The notes under the pieces were generated by a model, which saw only the letters and a program-made list of their open reading frames with translations, was not told the origin of the DNA and made no database searches. Shown in pieces: positions 7,738 to 16,414 of a DNA stretch of 64,000 nt (positions are counted from its first letter, which is position 1; each line of letters begins with the position of its first letter). Made by a program: the position numbers and the translations under genes. The stretch comes from Streptomyces sp. NBC_00620 (GTDB lineage: Bacteria > Actinomycetota > Actinomycetes > Streptomycetales > Streptomycetaceae): the NCBI RefSeq assembly GCF_026341825.1, contig NZ_JAPENY010000001.1, positions 2,542,001-2,606,000 on the forward strand. Direction: 5' to 3'.

Positions 7738-8664
7738 TCACAGCAGGGCGACCGGGGCCACCGGGGTTCCCGTGCCGCCGACGAACGGCTCGGGCATCGC
7801 GGACAGCAGGAACGCGTAGCGCCCTTCTTCTCCACAGGCTGTGGACAACTTTTCGAGATTCCAGTTCTGGCCCTGCAACATCCCCATTTCGACCAGATCG
7901 AGCGCGTGCACGGGCAGCCAGAGGTCCTCGATCTCGGGCGGAAAGATCTCGAAGGTGAGGGTGTCGTTGGCGACGGCGGCGACATCCCGTGCGTGGAACC
8001 ACTCGGGGGTGCGCACGGAGAGACCGGGTGACGGATACCCGTATCCCTGTTTGTCGCCCGCGAGATACACCTGGATCTGCCCCGTCCGTACGAGCACGAT
8101 GTCGCCCGCCCGTACCCGCGTACCCGCCAACTCCTCGGCCGCGTCCAGGTCTTCGGGTGTCACGGCGTGCCCGCCGTCGAGCCGGTCCTTGCCCCGTGCG
8201 CGTGCGACGTCGAGCAGCACGCCCCGCGACACGAGGTGCCGCGGCTTGTCGATGCCGCTGAACTCGGCGCCGCCGTGCGGGGTGATCGTGCCGGCCGGGC
8301 GGCCGTTGTAGAGCTTCCCGGAGTGCGAGACATGGGTGAGGGCGTCCCAGTGGGTCGCCGCCTGGAGTCCCATCGTCACGGCGTCGTCGCTGCACGCGAC
8401 CGTGCCGGGGCCGAAGAGCTCCTGGTTGATCTGCACCATGACGTGCAGGGGATTGACCCGCCCGGGGATCATGCCGGTCTGTACGCCGTCCTGCTGGAGC
8501 GGGAGGGCGAGGGGGATGCGCCGCCCGGTTCGGACAGTGGCGGCGGCCTCGCGCACGACCTCGTCGGTGATGAGATTCAGGGTGCCGATCTCGTCGTCGG
8601 CCCCCCAACGCCCCCAGTTGTTCACGCGCTTGGCGATGTCATGGAACTCGGCCGGCAGTGACAT
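7738..8664 (-). CDS. Cyclase-family (kynurenine-formamidase-like) metal hydrolase
   Basis: A 308-residue protein of the cyclase/Arylformamidase-like fold (Pfam cyclase family). The metal-binding cluster is ATHWDALTHVSHSGKLYNG near residue 98, containing the H-x-D-x3-H pattern. Members hydrolyse amide, lactone or ester bonds or open rings; the substrate here is unknown. Start at ATG 8664. It is divergent from the SDR at 8761, and the shared promoter region carries two regulon sites, so a ring-opening or hydrolytic step in the same pathway is a reasonable inference. Confidence 0.86.
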   Translation of the reverse strand: MSLPAEFHDIAKRVNNWGRWGADDEIGTLNLITDEVVREAAATVRTGRRIPLALPLQQDGVQTGMIPGRVNPLHVMVQINQELFGPGTVACSDDAVTMGLQAATHWDALTHVSHSGKLYNGRPAGTITPHGGAEFSGIDKPRHLVSRGVLLDVARARGKDRLDGGHAVTPEDLDAAEELAGTRVRAGDIVLVRTGQIQVYLAGDKQGYGYPSPGLSVRTPEWFHARDVAAVANDTLTFEIFPPEIEDLWLPVHALDLVEMGMLQGQNWNLEKLSTACGEEGRYAFLLSAMPEPFVGGTGTPVAPVALL

Positions 8665-8695
8665 GAGTCCTCCCCGGGGGCTTGTCTCCAGGTAT

Positions 8696-8710
8696 CTGAC
8701 GGGTCGTAGA
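8696..8710. promoter_or_regulatory. Degenerate CTGAC-N5-GTCAG site
   Basis: CTGACGGGTCGTAGA, with the left arm intact and the right arm GTAGA (two mismatches). Supported mainly by its position 32 bases before the cyclase ATG and its pairing with the 8724 site. Confidence 0.4.
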
Positions 8711-8723
8711 ATCCGAGTTGAAT

Positions 8724-8738
8724 CTAACGGACCGTCAG
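8724..8738. promoter_or_regulatory. CTGAC-N5-GTCAG operator (one mismatch)
   Basis: CTAACGGACCGTCAG, 22 bases upstream of the SDR GTG at 8761. Confidence 0.7.
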
Positions 8739-8760
8739 AAACCGCGGGAAGGGGCCGGGC

Positions 8761-9672
8761 GTGGGGAACTTCCTGGCAGGCAAGGTCATCGCCGTCACGG
8801 GGGCGGGGCGGGGCATCGGACGTGCGGTCGCGCTGGCCGCGGCGGCCGAGGGAGCGCGCATCGTCGTCAACGACTACGGGGTGTCCGTCGAGGGCGCCCA
8901 GCCGACGAGTTCGATCGCCGAAGCCGTGGTCAAGGAGATCGAGGCGGCGGGCGGGGAAGCGGTCGCGGTGGCCGACGACATCTCGTCGATGGCGGGCGGC
9001 CAGCGGGTCGTCGACGCGGCACTGACGTCGTACGGACGTATCGACGGCGTCGTGTGCGTCGCCGGGATCCTGCGCGAGCGGATGCTCTTCAACATGTCCG
9101 AGGAGGAGTGGGATCCGGTCCTCGCGACCCACCTGAAGGGCACCTTCACCGTCTTCCGGGCCGCGTCGGCGGTGATGCGCAAACAGGGTTCGGGGACACT
9201 GATCGGCTTCACCAGCGGCAACCACCAGGGGTCCGTCTCCCAGGCCAACTACAGCGCCGCCAAAGGCGGGATCATCTCGCTCGTCCGCAGCGCGGCACTG
9301 GGCCTGCACAAGTACGGGGTGACGGCGAACGCGGTCGCACCGGTCGCCCGTACCCGCATGTCCGCGGGCGTTCCCATGGAGCTGACGGAGATCGGCGAGC
9401 CGGAGGACGTGGCTGCGCTCGTCGTCTACCTGCTGTCGGAACGCGCCCGGCAGGAACGCATCACCGGGCAGGTGTACACCATCGCCGGGCCCAAGATCGC
9501 GGTGTGGGCGCAGCCTCGGGAGCTGCGGGCGGCGTATGCGGAGGGCTCCTGGACTCCGGAGCGGATCGCGGACTTTCTGCCGGGGAGTGTGGGGGTGGAT
9601 CCGATGCCGTTGCTGGAGCGGGTGGAGGCGATGGCGCGGGCGGCGGCGGAGAAGGCGCGGCCCAATGAGTGA
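8761..9672 (+). CDS. SDR-family hydroxyacyl-CoA/steroid-type dehydrogenase
   Basis: A 303-residue short-chain dehydrogenase, longer than the classical 250. Cofactor motif TGAGRGIG near residue 13, with IVVNDYG after strand 2 as in the dehydrogenase domain of peroxisomal multifunctional enzyme type 2 (17-beta-HSD4-like). Catalytic region: Ser in GFTSGN, and Tyr/Lys in YSAAKGG near residue 162. The C-terminal extension of about 50 residues is helical and charged. GTG start at 8761. It is predicted to oxidise a 3-hydroxyacyl-CoA in the regulon's pathway; the assignment to an acyl-CoA rather than a free alcohol is inferred. Confidence 0.88.
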   Translation: MGNFLAGKVIAVTGAGRGIGRAVALAAAAEGARIVVNDYGVSVEGAQPTSSIAEAVVKEIEAAGGEAVAVADDISSMAGGQRVVDAALTSYGRIDGVVCVAGILRERMLFNMSEEEWDPVLATHLKGTFTVFRAASAVMRKQGSGTLIGFTSGNHQGSVSQANYSAAKGGIISLVRSAALGLHKYGVTANAVAPVARTRMSAGVPMELTEIGEPEDVAALVVYLLSERARQERITGQVYTIAGPKIAVWAQPRELRAAYAEGSWTPERIADFLPGSVGVDPMPLLERVEAMARAAAEKARPNE

Positions 9673-9694
9673 CGGTGGGTGGGGGCTGGGGTGG

Positions 9695-9892
9695 GTTTTT
9701 CGCCCCCTCCGCCCCTACCCATTCCCGTCCCTTGGGGGCTCCGCCCCCAAACCCCCGCTCCTCAAACGCCGGAGGGGCTAACCCCCTCAGCCCGTCCGGC
9801 GTTTGAGGACGAGGCCGTCCAGGCCGAAAGCGGGGGTCTGGGGGCGCAGCCCCCAGGTACGGGACGGGCAGGGGCGGAGGGGGCGAAAAAAA
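9695..9892. repeat. Dispersed long inverted-repeat element, copy 1
   Basis: A 200-base palindromic block between two plus-strand genes. The outer arms are TTTTTCGCCCCCTCCGCCCC and GGGGCGGAGGGGGCGAAAAA. Inside are two GGGGGC/GCCCCC hairpins (9731-9750 and 9839-9855) and a central CTCAAACGCCGG / CCGGCGTTTGAG pair. The left half (about 9696-9779) is identical, in inverted orientation, to about 37443-37527. It probably also acts as a terminator after the SDR gene. Confidence 0.85.
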
Positions 9893-9927
9893 CATGACGT
9901 GGACCGACCCAACGTGAGGCGGAAACC

Positions 9928-11106
9928 GTGGAGTTCGGATTCGGTCCGGAGGACGAGGACTTCCGGGGGGAGGCGCGAGCCTGGTTGCGGGAGCACCTCG
10001 GTGGCGACCGTCGGGAGTGGGAACGGGAGCTCGGCCGGGCCGGCTGGATCGGGCTCGGGTGGGACGAGGGCGGCTACGGCAACCGGCGCGCGAGCCTGAC
10101 CCAACAGGTCGTCTGGGCCGAGGAGTACGCCCGCGTGAAGGCACCACCCCGCTCGGGCCACATCGGCGAGAACCTGCTCGCACCGACCCTCATCGCCCAC
10201 GGAACGGACGAACAGAAGGCCCGCTTCCTCCCTCCCGTGGCCCGAGGCGAGGAACTCTGGTGCCAGGGCTACAGCGAGCCCGGCGCGGGCTCCGACCTGG
10301 CGGCCGTACGGACAACTGCCGTACGGGACAAGGACGCTGCACCCGGCGACTCCTACCGCGTCACCGGCCAGAAGATCTGGACCTCTCTCGCCCACGAGGC
10401 CGACTGGTGCTTCGTACTCGCCCGCACGCAACCGGAGTCGCTCCGCCACCACGGCCTGACCTTCCTCCTCGTCCCGATGGACCAGCCGGGCCGGATCGAG
10501 GTCCGCCCGATCTGCCAGCTGACCGGAACGAGCGAGTTCAACGAGGTCTTCTTCGACGGAGCGGTGGCGCGTGCCGAGCATGTCGTGGGCGGCGAGGGCA
10601 ACGGCTGGCGCGTCGCGATGAGCCTCCTCGGCTATGAGCGGGGCGTGTCGACGCTGGCCCAACAGATCGGCTTCGCGGAGGAGTTGAGGCGGGTCGTGGA
10701 GGCGGCCGTCGCGAACGGCGCGGTCGAGGATCCCGTCGTACGCGATTGCCTTGTACGGCTGTGGGCGGAGCTGCGGACGATGCGGTGGAACGCGCTGCGG
10801 ACGTTGGGGAGTCCGGCCCAAGCAGACGGTCCGGGAGGCTTGGGCGACCCGGGCGCGCCCAGCGTGGCCAAGCTGCTGTGGGGGCGGTGGCATCAGCGGC
10901 TCGGGGAGCTGGCGGTGCGGGTGCGGGGCGTCGCGGCCGCGGTGGGACCGGCGGACTGGACGACCTCGTCGCCGTACGAACTGGACGCGTTCCAGCACCT
11001 GTTCCTGTTCAGCCGGGCCGACACGATCTACGGCGGCTCGGACGAGATCCAGCGCACGATCATCGCCGAGCGTGTGCTCGGCCTGCCGAAGGAACCCAGG
11101 GGATAG
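9928..11106 (+). CDS. Acyl-CoA dehydrogenase, FadE type
   Basis: A 392-residue FAD acyl-CoA dehydrogenase. Motifs: WCQGYSEPGAGSDLAAV near residue 110, SEFNEVFFDG near 204, and the C-terminal IYGGSDEIQRTIIAERVLGLPKE. It has full family length and retains all three domains, so it could work alone or with the smaller chain at 31252. Start at GTG 9928 after an inverted-repeat element. The alcohol dehydrogenase gene follows 12 bases after its stop, so the two are one operon. No regulon operator lies directly upstream; it may depend on read-through from 8724 past the repeat or on an unseen promoter. Confidence 0.9.
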   Translation: MEFGFGPEDEDFRGEARAWLREHLGGDRREWERELGRAGWIGLGWDEGGYGNRRASLTQQVVWAEEYARVKAPPRSGHIGENLLAPTLIAHGTDEQKARFLPPVARGEELWCQGYSEPGAGSDLAAVRTTAVRDKDAAPGDSYRVTGQKIWTSLAHEADWCFVLARTQPESLRHHGLTFLLVPMDQPGRIEVRPICQLTGTSEFNEVFFDGAVARAEHVVGGEGNGWRVAMSLLGYERGVSTLAQQIGFAEELRRVVEAAVANGAVEDPVVRDCLVRLWAELRTMRWNALRTLGSPAQADGPGGLGDPGAPSVAKLLWGRWHQRLGELAVRVRGVAAAVGPADWTTSSPYELDAFQHLFLFSRADTIYGGSDEIQRTIIAERVLGLPKEPRG

Positions 11107-11118
11107 GGAGGCGGAGCG

Positions 11119-12180
<1,062 letters not shown>

Positions 12181-12197
12181 AGGGTCAGCACCGGGGG

Positions 12198-13310
12198 TTA
12201 ACTCCCGCTGTGGAGAAGGTCGTTGTGGACGTCCGGGATCCCGGACGTGTTTCCGGCGCGGAAGGTGCGCCGGTACGCGGTGGGGGTGACGCCGAGGGCC
12301 GTTTGCAGGTGTTGGCGCATCGACTGGGGTGTGCCGAAGCCGGCTTCGTGGGCCACCTGGTCGATGGAGAGGGTGCTGGACTCCAGTAGGTGGCGGGCGC
12401 GTTCGACGCGTTGCTGGGTGAGCCACTGGCCGGGGCTCACGCCCACCTCCTCGCGGAAGCGGCGCGTGAAGGTGCGTACGGACATGGACTCCTGCTCGGC
12501 CATGTCGCGGAGTTGCAGCGGCTCGGCGAGGCGGGCGAGGGCCCAGGCGCGGGCGGCGGTGGTGGTGGCCGTCTGTGCCTCCGGGACCGGGCGCTGGATG
12601 TACTGCGCCTGGCCGCCTTCGCGGTGCGGCGGTACGACGGTGCGGCGGGCCACGTCGTTGGCGACGGCGACGCCGTGGTCGCGGCGTACGAGATGGACGC
12701 ACAGGTCGATGCCGGCCGCGACCCCGGCGGAGGTGAGGACGTCGCCGTCGTCGACGAAGAGGACGTCGGCGTCGACCCTGACCTTCGGGAAGAGCTCCTG
12801 GAAGTGCTCCGCGTGCATCCAGTGCGTGGTGGCCGGGCGGCCGTCGAGATAGCCGGCCGCGGCGAGGACGTATCCGCCGGTGCAGATGGAGACGAGGCGG
12901 GTGCCGGGGCGGATGTGGGCGAGGGCGGCGGCCAGTTCGGGGGTGAGAACGCCTTCGTCGTGGACGGGGCCGAGCTCGTACGAGGCGGGGATCACGACGG
13001 TGTCGGCGGTGGCCAGTGCCTCGGGGCCGTTCGGGACGAGGACGGCGAAGTCGGCGTCCGTCTCGACGAGGCCGGGCGGGCGGATCGAGCAGGTGACGAT
13101 GTCGTACAGGTTCCTGCCGTCCGCGTCGCGCGCCTTGCCGAAGATGCGCTGCGGGATGCCGAGCTCGAAGGGCAGCAGGCCGTCGAGGGCGAGGACGACG
13201 ACTCGGTGCCTGGAGCAGGCCTGCGGCTCGGATGCCTGCGGCTCAGATGTCTGGTGCGGGGGTGTCTCGTGCGCGGACGTCTGCTGCGGAGGTGCCTGCT
13301 GGTCGGCCAT
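12198..13310 (-). CDS. GlxA-family transcriptional regulator (DJ-1/PfpI + AraC HTH)
   Basis: A 370-residue regulator. Residues 1-30 are a Gln/Pro/Thr-rich tail with repeated SEPQA and PPQQT/PPHQT units. Residues 35-210 form a class-I glutamine-amidotransferase-like (DJ-1/PfpI) domain, with the nucleophile-elbow Cys in SICTGGYVLAAAG. Residues 235-340 carry two AraC helix-turn-helix motifs (LRDMAEQESMSVRTFTRRFREE and SIDQVAHEAGFGTPQSMRQH). Start at ATG 13310. It is divergent from the MFS transporter, which it may control; the ligand is unknown. Confidence 0.9.
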   Translation of the reverse strand: MADQQAPPQQTSAHETPPHQTSEPQASEPQACSRHRVVVLALDGLLPFELGIPQRIFGKARDADGRNLYDIVTCSIRPPGLVETDADFAVLVPNGPEALATADTVVIPASYELGPVHDEGVLTPELAAALAHIRPGTRLVSICTGGYVLAAAGYLDGRPATTHWMHAEHFQELFPKVRVDADVLFVDDGDVLTSAGVAAGIDLCVHLVRRDHGVAVANDVARRTVVPPHREGGQAQYIQRPVPEAQTATTTAARAWALARLAEPLQLRDMAEQESMSVRTFTRRFREEVGVSPGQWLTQQRVERARHLLESSTLSIDQVAHEAGFGTPQSMRQHLQTALGVTPTAYRRTFRAGNTSGIPDVHNDLLHSGS

Positions 13311-13380
13311 GGCCCGATCCTAGCGAATGATGTCCTTCGGGCCACTCGTTCGCGGAGATCGCAGGCCCGAAGCTCTAGAC

Positions 13381-14691
13381 GTGACCCAGACGACCGAAGC
13401 CGCAGAGGCCGCTCAGAAGCCCCGTACCAGCAGACGGCACCGCATCCACCGTGCGTGGTTCGTCGCCGCCGTCACCTTCGTGACGATCATCGGCGCGGCG
13501 GCCTTCCGGTCGCTGCCGGGGCTGCTGATCGACCCGCTGCACCAGGAGTTCCACTGGTCGCGCGGCACGATCGGCTTGGCGGTGTCGATCAACCTCGCGC
13601 TGTACGGGCTGACGGCGCCGTTCGCCGCCGCGCTGATGGACCGCTTCGGGATACGGCGGGTCGTCGCGGTCGCCCTGGTCGTCATCGCGCTCGGGTCGGG
13701 ACTGACGGTGTGGATGACGGCGGTCTGGCAGTTGCTGTTGTGCTGGGGGCTGCTGGTCGGGCTCGGGTCCGGTTCGATGGCGCTCGCCTTCGCGGCGACG
13801 GTCACGAACCGCTGGTTCACGGAGAAGCGCGGCCTGGTGACGGGCATCCTCACGGCGGCCTCGGCCTCCGGTCAGCTGATCTTCCTGCCGCTGCTGTCGT
13901 GGATCGTGACGAGGCACGAGTGGCGGCCGGCCGCCGTGACGGTGTCCCTCGCGGCCCTCGCGGTGGTCCCCTTCGTATGGCTGCTGCTGCGGGACCACCC
14001 GGCGGACGTGGGCCAGAAGCCTTACGGGGCAACGGAGTTTGTCGAGAAGCCCGCCCCCGTGCCGGGCGCCGCCCGCCGCGCGGTGACGGTCCTCCTCTCC
14101 GCCGTCCGCACCGGCCCCTTCTGGCTGCTCGCCGGAACCTTCGCGATCTGCGGCGCCTCCACGAACGGCCTGATCCAGACGCACTTCGTGCCCGCCGCCC
14201 ACGACCACGGCATGCCGATCACGGCGGCGGCCTCGCTGCTCGCGGTCATCGGGGTCTTCGACGTCGTCGGAACGGTGGCCTCCGGCTGGTTCACCGACCG
14301 CTTCGACCCGCGCCGGCTGCTGGCGGTGTACTACGCCCTGCGCGGCATCTCGCTCCTCTTCCTGCCGATGCTGCTTGCCGAGACCGTGCACCCGCCGATG
14401 ATCTTCTTCATCGTCTTCTACGGCCTCGACTGGGTCGCCACGGTCCCGCCCACCCTGGCCCTGTGCCGCGAGCAGTACGGCGAGGACAGCGCCATCGTCT
14501 TCGGCTGGGTCCTCGCCTCGCACCAGATCGGCGCCGCCCTCGTCGCCTTCCTCGGCGGCGTCGCCCGGGACACGTTCGGCTCGTACAACGTGGTCTGGTA
14601 CGCGTCGGGGGCGCTGTGCGCGGCGGCGGCGCTGATGGCGCTGGTGATCCGGCGCAGGCGGCCCGTACGGACGCCCCTGCTGGCGGCCTGA
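13381..14691 (+). CDS. MFS transporter
   Basis: A major facilitator with about 12 membrane segments. The first is HRAWFVAAVTFVTIIGAAAF. The loop after TM2 carries the MFS signature MDRFGIRRVVAV. It resembles monocarboxylate/oxalate-formate-type carriers in length and in the N-terminal cytosolic tail (about 436 residues). Start taken as GTG 13381; an in-frame ATG at 13327 would add 18 residues but leaves only 16 bases to the divergent regulator start. No regulon operator was seen here, so uptake of the regulon's substrate is possible but not shown. Confidence 0.87.
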   Translation: MTQTTEAAEAAQKPRTSRRHRIHRAWFVAAVTFVTIIGAAAFRSLPGLLIDPLHQEFHWSRGTIGLAVSINLALYGLTAPFAAALMDRFGIRRVVAVALVVIALGSGLTVWMTAVWQLLLCWGLLVGLGSGSMALAFAATVTNRWFTEKRGLVTGILTAASASGQLIFLPLLSWIVTRHEWRPAAVTVSLAALAVVPFVWLLLRDHPADVGQKPYGATEFVEKPAPVPGAARRAVTVLLSAVRTGPFWLLAGTFAICGASTNGLIQTHFVPAAHDHGMPITAAASLLAVIGVFDVVGTVASGWFTDRFDPRRLLAVYYALRGISLLFLPMLLAETVHPPMIFFIVFYGLDWVATVPPTLALCREQYGEDSAIVFGWVLASHQIGAALVAFLGGVARDTFGSYNVVWYASGALCAAAALMALVIRRRRPVRTPLLAA

Positions 14692-14725
14692 CGGCGCACC
14701 GGCGTCCTCGGCCTCAGCCTCAGCC

Positions 14726-15367
14726 TCAGATGAACCTGCCCCTGTGGAACAGCAGCGGGTCCGCCTCGTCGTCGCCCGTGCCGAGCGCCTCCACCCGCCC
14801 CACCACGATCAGGTGGTCCCCGCCCGTGTGCACCGCGTGGATCGTGCAGTCGATCCAGGCCGTGGCGTCCGCGAGGCGGGGGGAGCCGGTGACGGGCGTC
14901 GCGTCGTACACGACCCCGGCGAACTTGTCCCCGCCGCGCACCGCGAAGCCACGGCACAACTCGCCCTGGTGCGCCCCCAGGACGTTGACGCAGAAGACGC
15001 CCGCGCGAGCGATCCGCGGCCATGTCGACGACGTACGGCCGACCATGAAGCAGACCAGCGGAGGGTCGAGCGAGAGGGAGGAGAAGGACTGGCAGGCGAA
15101 GCCGGCGGGGCCGGTTCCCGAGCCCCCGCCCTCGCCGGGAGCGGCGTCGCCGGCCGGTGCCGTCACGACGGTCACTCCGGTCGCGAAGTTCCCCAGTACG
15201 CGGCGGAATTCGGCCTGGTCGACAGGTGCCCGTTCGTCGTCGCCGACGGCCCGCAGCTCCGGGCGCGGCAGCGCTTCGACCGGCTCCGCGACCGTGGATG
15301 CGCCGACCGACCTGAGGTATCGGACGGCGGTGGCCGCCATCCCTGCGTGTCCCATCACAGCACCCAT
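14726..15367 (-). CDS. Flavin reductase-like FMN-binding protein
   Basis: A 213-residue flavin-reductase-domain protein (HpaC/HsaB type). The first 45 residues are a non-conserved extension, followed by the core FRRVLGNFATGVTVVTA. It also shows SFSSLSLDPPLVCFMVGRTSSTWPRI (isoalloxazine-binding region) and GDHLIVVGRVEAL near the end. It would supply reduced FMN/FAD to a two-component monooxygenase; the luciferase-like enzymes at 49631 and 53285, controlled by the same operator type, are candidate partners. Start at ATG 15367; its own regulon site lies 6-20 bases upstream. Confidence 0.87.
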   Translation of the reverse strand: MGAVMGHAGMAATAVRYLRSVGASTVAEPVEALPRPELRAVGDDERAPVDQAEFRRVLGNFATGVTVVTAPAGDAAPGEGGGSGTGPAGFACQSFSSLSLDPPLVCFMVGRTSSTWPRIARAGVFCVNVLGAHQGELCRGFAVRGGDKFAGVVYDATPVTGSPRLADATAWIDCTIHAVHTGGDHLIVVGRVEALGTGDDEADPLLFHRGRFI

Positions 15368-15372
15368 TGAAG

Positions 15373-15387
15373 CTGACGGATAGTCAG
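15373..15387. promoter_or_regulatory. CTGAC-N5-GTCAG operator (perfect arms)
   Basis: CTGACGGATAGTCAG, only 6 bases before the flavin-reductase ATG (minus strand). The closeness suggests a leaderless or very short-leader transcript, or an operator just inside the transcribed region. Confidence 0.8.
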
Positions 15388-15441
15388 AAGTGAATGCCGC
15401 CAGCCGTTTTGGTCGGAACCTGTGCCGGTGCCCTCCGTACC

Positions 15442-16266
15442 TCAACGCCCCCGGTACTTCGGGTCCCGCCGCTCCACGAAACTCGCGACCCCCTCGTTCG
15501 CGTCCGCCGTCGTCATGTTGATCTCCTGCGCCGCCGCCTCCGCGGCGAAGGCGGCCGCGCGGTCGCTGTCCAGCGACGCGTTGACCAGCTGTTTCGTGAG
15601 AGCGAGCGCGCGGGTCGGCCCGGTGGCCAGCCGCTCGGCCCACTCGCGCGCGGTCTTCTCCAACTCCTCAGGCGGCACAACCCTGTTGACGAGGCCGAGC
15701 CGCTCCGCGTCCGCCGCCGTCAGCGCGTCGCCGAAGAACATCAGCTCCTTGGCGCGCTGCGGGCCGATCAGCCGGGGGAGGAGGTACGCGCCGCCGCCGT
15801 CCGGGACCAGGCCCCGGCGTACGAACACCTCGATGAACTTGGCCGAATCCGCCGCGAGTACGAGGTCGCACGCGAACGCGAGGTGCGCGCCGATCCCGGC
15901 CGCCGTGCCGTTCACCGCCGCGATCACCGGCTTCTCGCAGTCGAGGACGGCGGAGACGAGCCGCTGGGCGCCGAGCCGGATCGTACGGGCGACGTCGCCG
16001 GGCACCCTTTCTCCGGCCGGCGGGCCCCCGCGCAGATCCGCGCCCGCACAGAAGCCGCGGCCCGTCCCCGTGATCACGACGGCCCGTACGTCCGGGTCGG
16101 CGGAGGCCTCCGCGAGCAGCGCGATCATGCGTTCCCGCTGGTCCCAGGTGAGGGCGTTCATCGCCTCGGGCCGGTTGAGGGTGATCCGGGCGACCGCGTT
16201 GTCAGTGGCGTGAAGTATCAATGAGTCGAGGGACTTTTCGGGAGATACATGGGGAGAGTCGGACAT
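15442..16266 (-). CDS. Enoyl-CoA hydratase/isomerase
   Basis: A 274-residue crotonase-fold protein. Oxyanion-hole segments are GRGFCAGADLRGG near residue 70 and VNGTAAGIGAHLAFACDLVLA near 118. One catalytic-type Glu is present in AKFIEVFVRRGLVPDGGG. It would hydrate an enoyl-CoA made by the FadE enzymes. Start at ATG 16266. It lies 149 bases downstream of the acyl-CoA synthetase gene on the same strand, separated by a tandem-repeat block, so co-transcription from the 18674/18698 operators is likely but not certain. Confidence 0.9.
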   Translation of the reverse strand: MSDSPHVSPEKSLDSLILHATDNAVARITLNRPEAMNALTWDQRERMIALLAEASADPDVRAVVITGTGRGFCAGADLRGGPPAGERVPGDVARTIRLGAQRLVSAVLDCEKPVIAAVNGTAAGIGAHLAFACDLVLAADSAKFIEVFVRRGLVPDGGGAYLLPRLIGPQRAKELMFFGDALTAADAERLGLVNRVVPPEELEKTAREWAERLATGPTRALALTKQLVNASLDSDRAAAFAAEAAAQEINMTTADANEGVASFVERRDPKYRGR

Positions 16267-16280
16267 GGGGGTACTCCGTT

Positions 16281-16382
16281 TCGTACGAGGAGTGGTGGGC
16301 CCTTTCGTACGAGGAGTGCTGGGCTTTTTCGTACGAGGAGCAGTGGCTCTCCTGCGAGGAACAACGGTTTCCGTACGAGGAG
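16281..16382. repeat. In-frame tandem repeats between synthetase and hydratase genes
   Basis: Units with CGTACGAGGAG at 16282, 16306, 16330 and 16372, plus a decayed unit near 16351. Spacings are 24, 24, 21 and 21 bases, all multiples of three. On the minus strand a 68-codon frame (GTG 16424 to 16218) reads as a repeated LLVRK peptide and overlaps the synthetase stop. No known protein is recognised. Confidence 0.75.
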
Positions 16383-16414
16383 CCGTGGGCCTCCGGAGCG
16401 GGAGGCGAGGCCGC

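Noticed and set aside
12390..15383. A 997-codon open frame on the plus strand
   Set aside because: It crosses the GlxA-type regulator, the MFS gene and the flavin reductase in wrong frames, with composition typical of a shadow.
16281..16382. Possible CRISPR-like array
   Set aside because: The spacings are short and the repeats are degenerate and contiguous; no cas gene is present. It is a tandem repeat.
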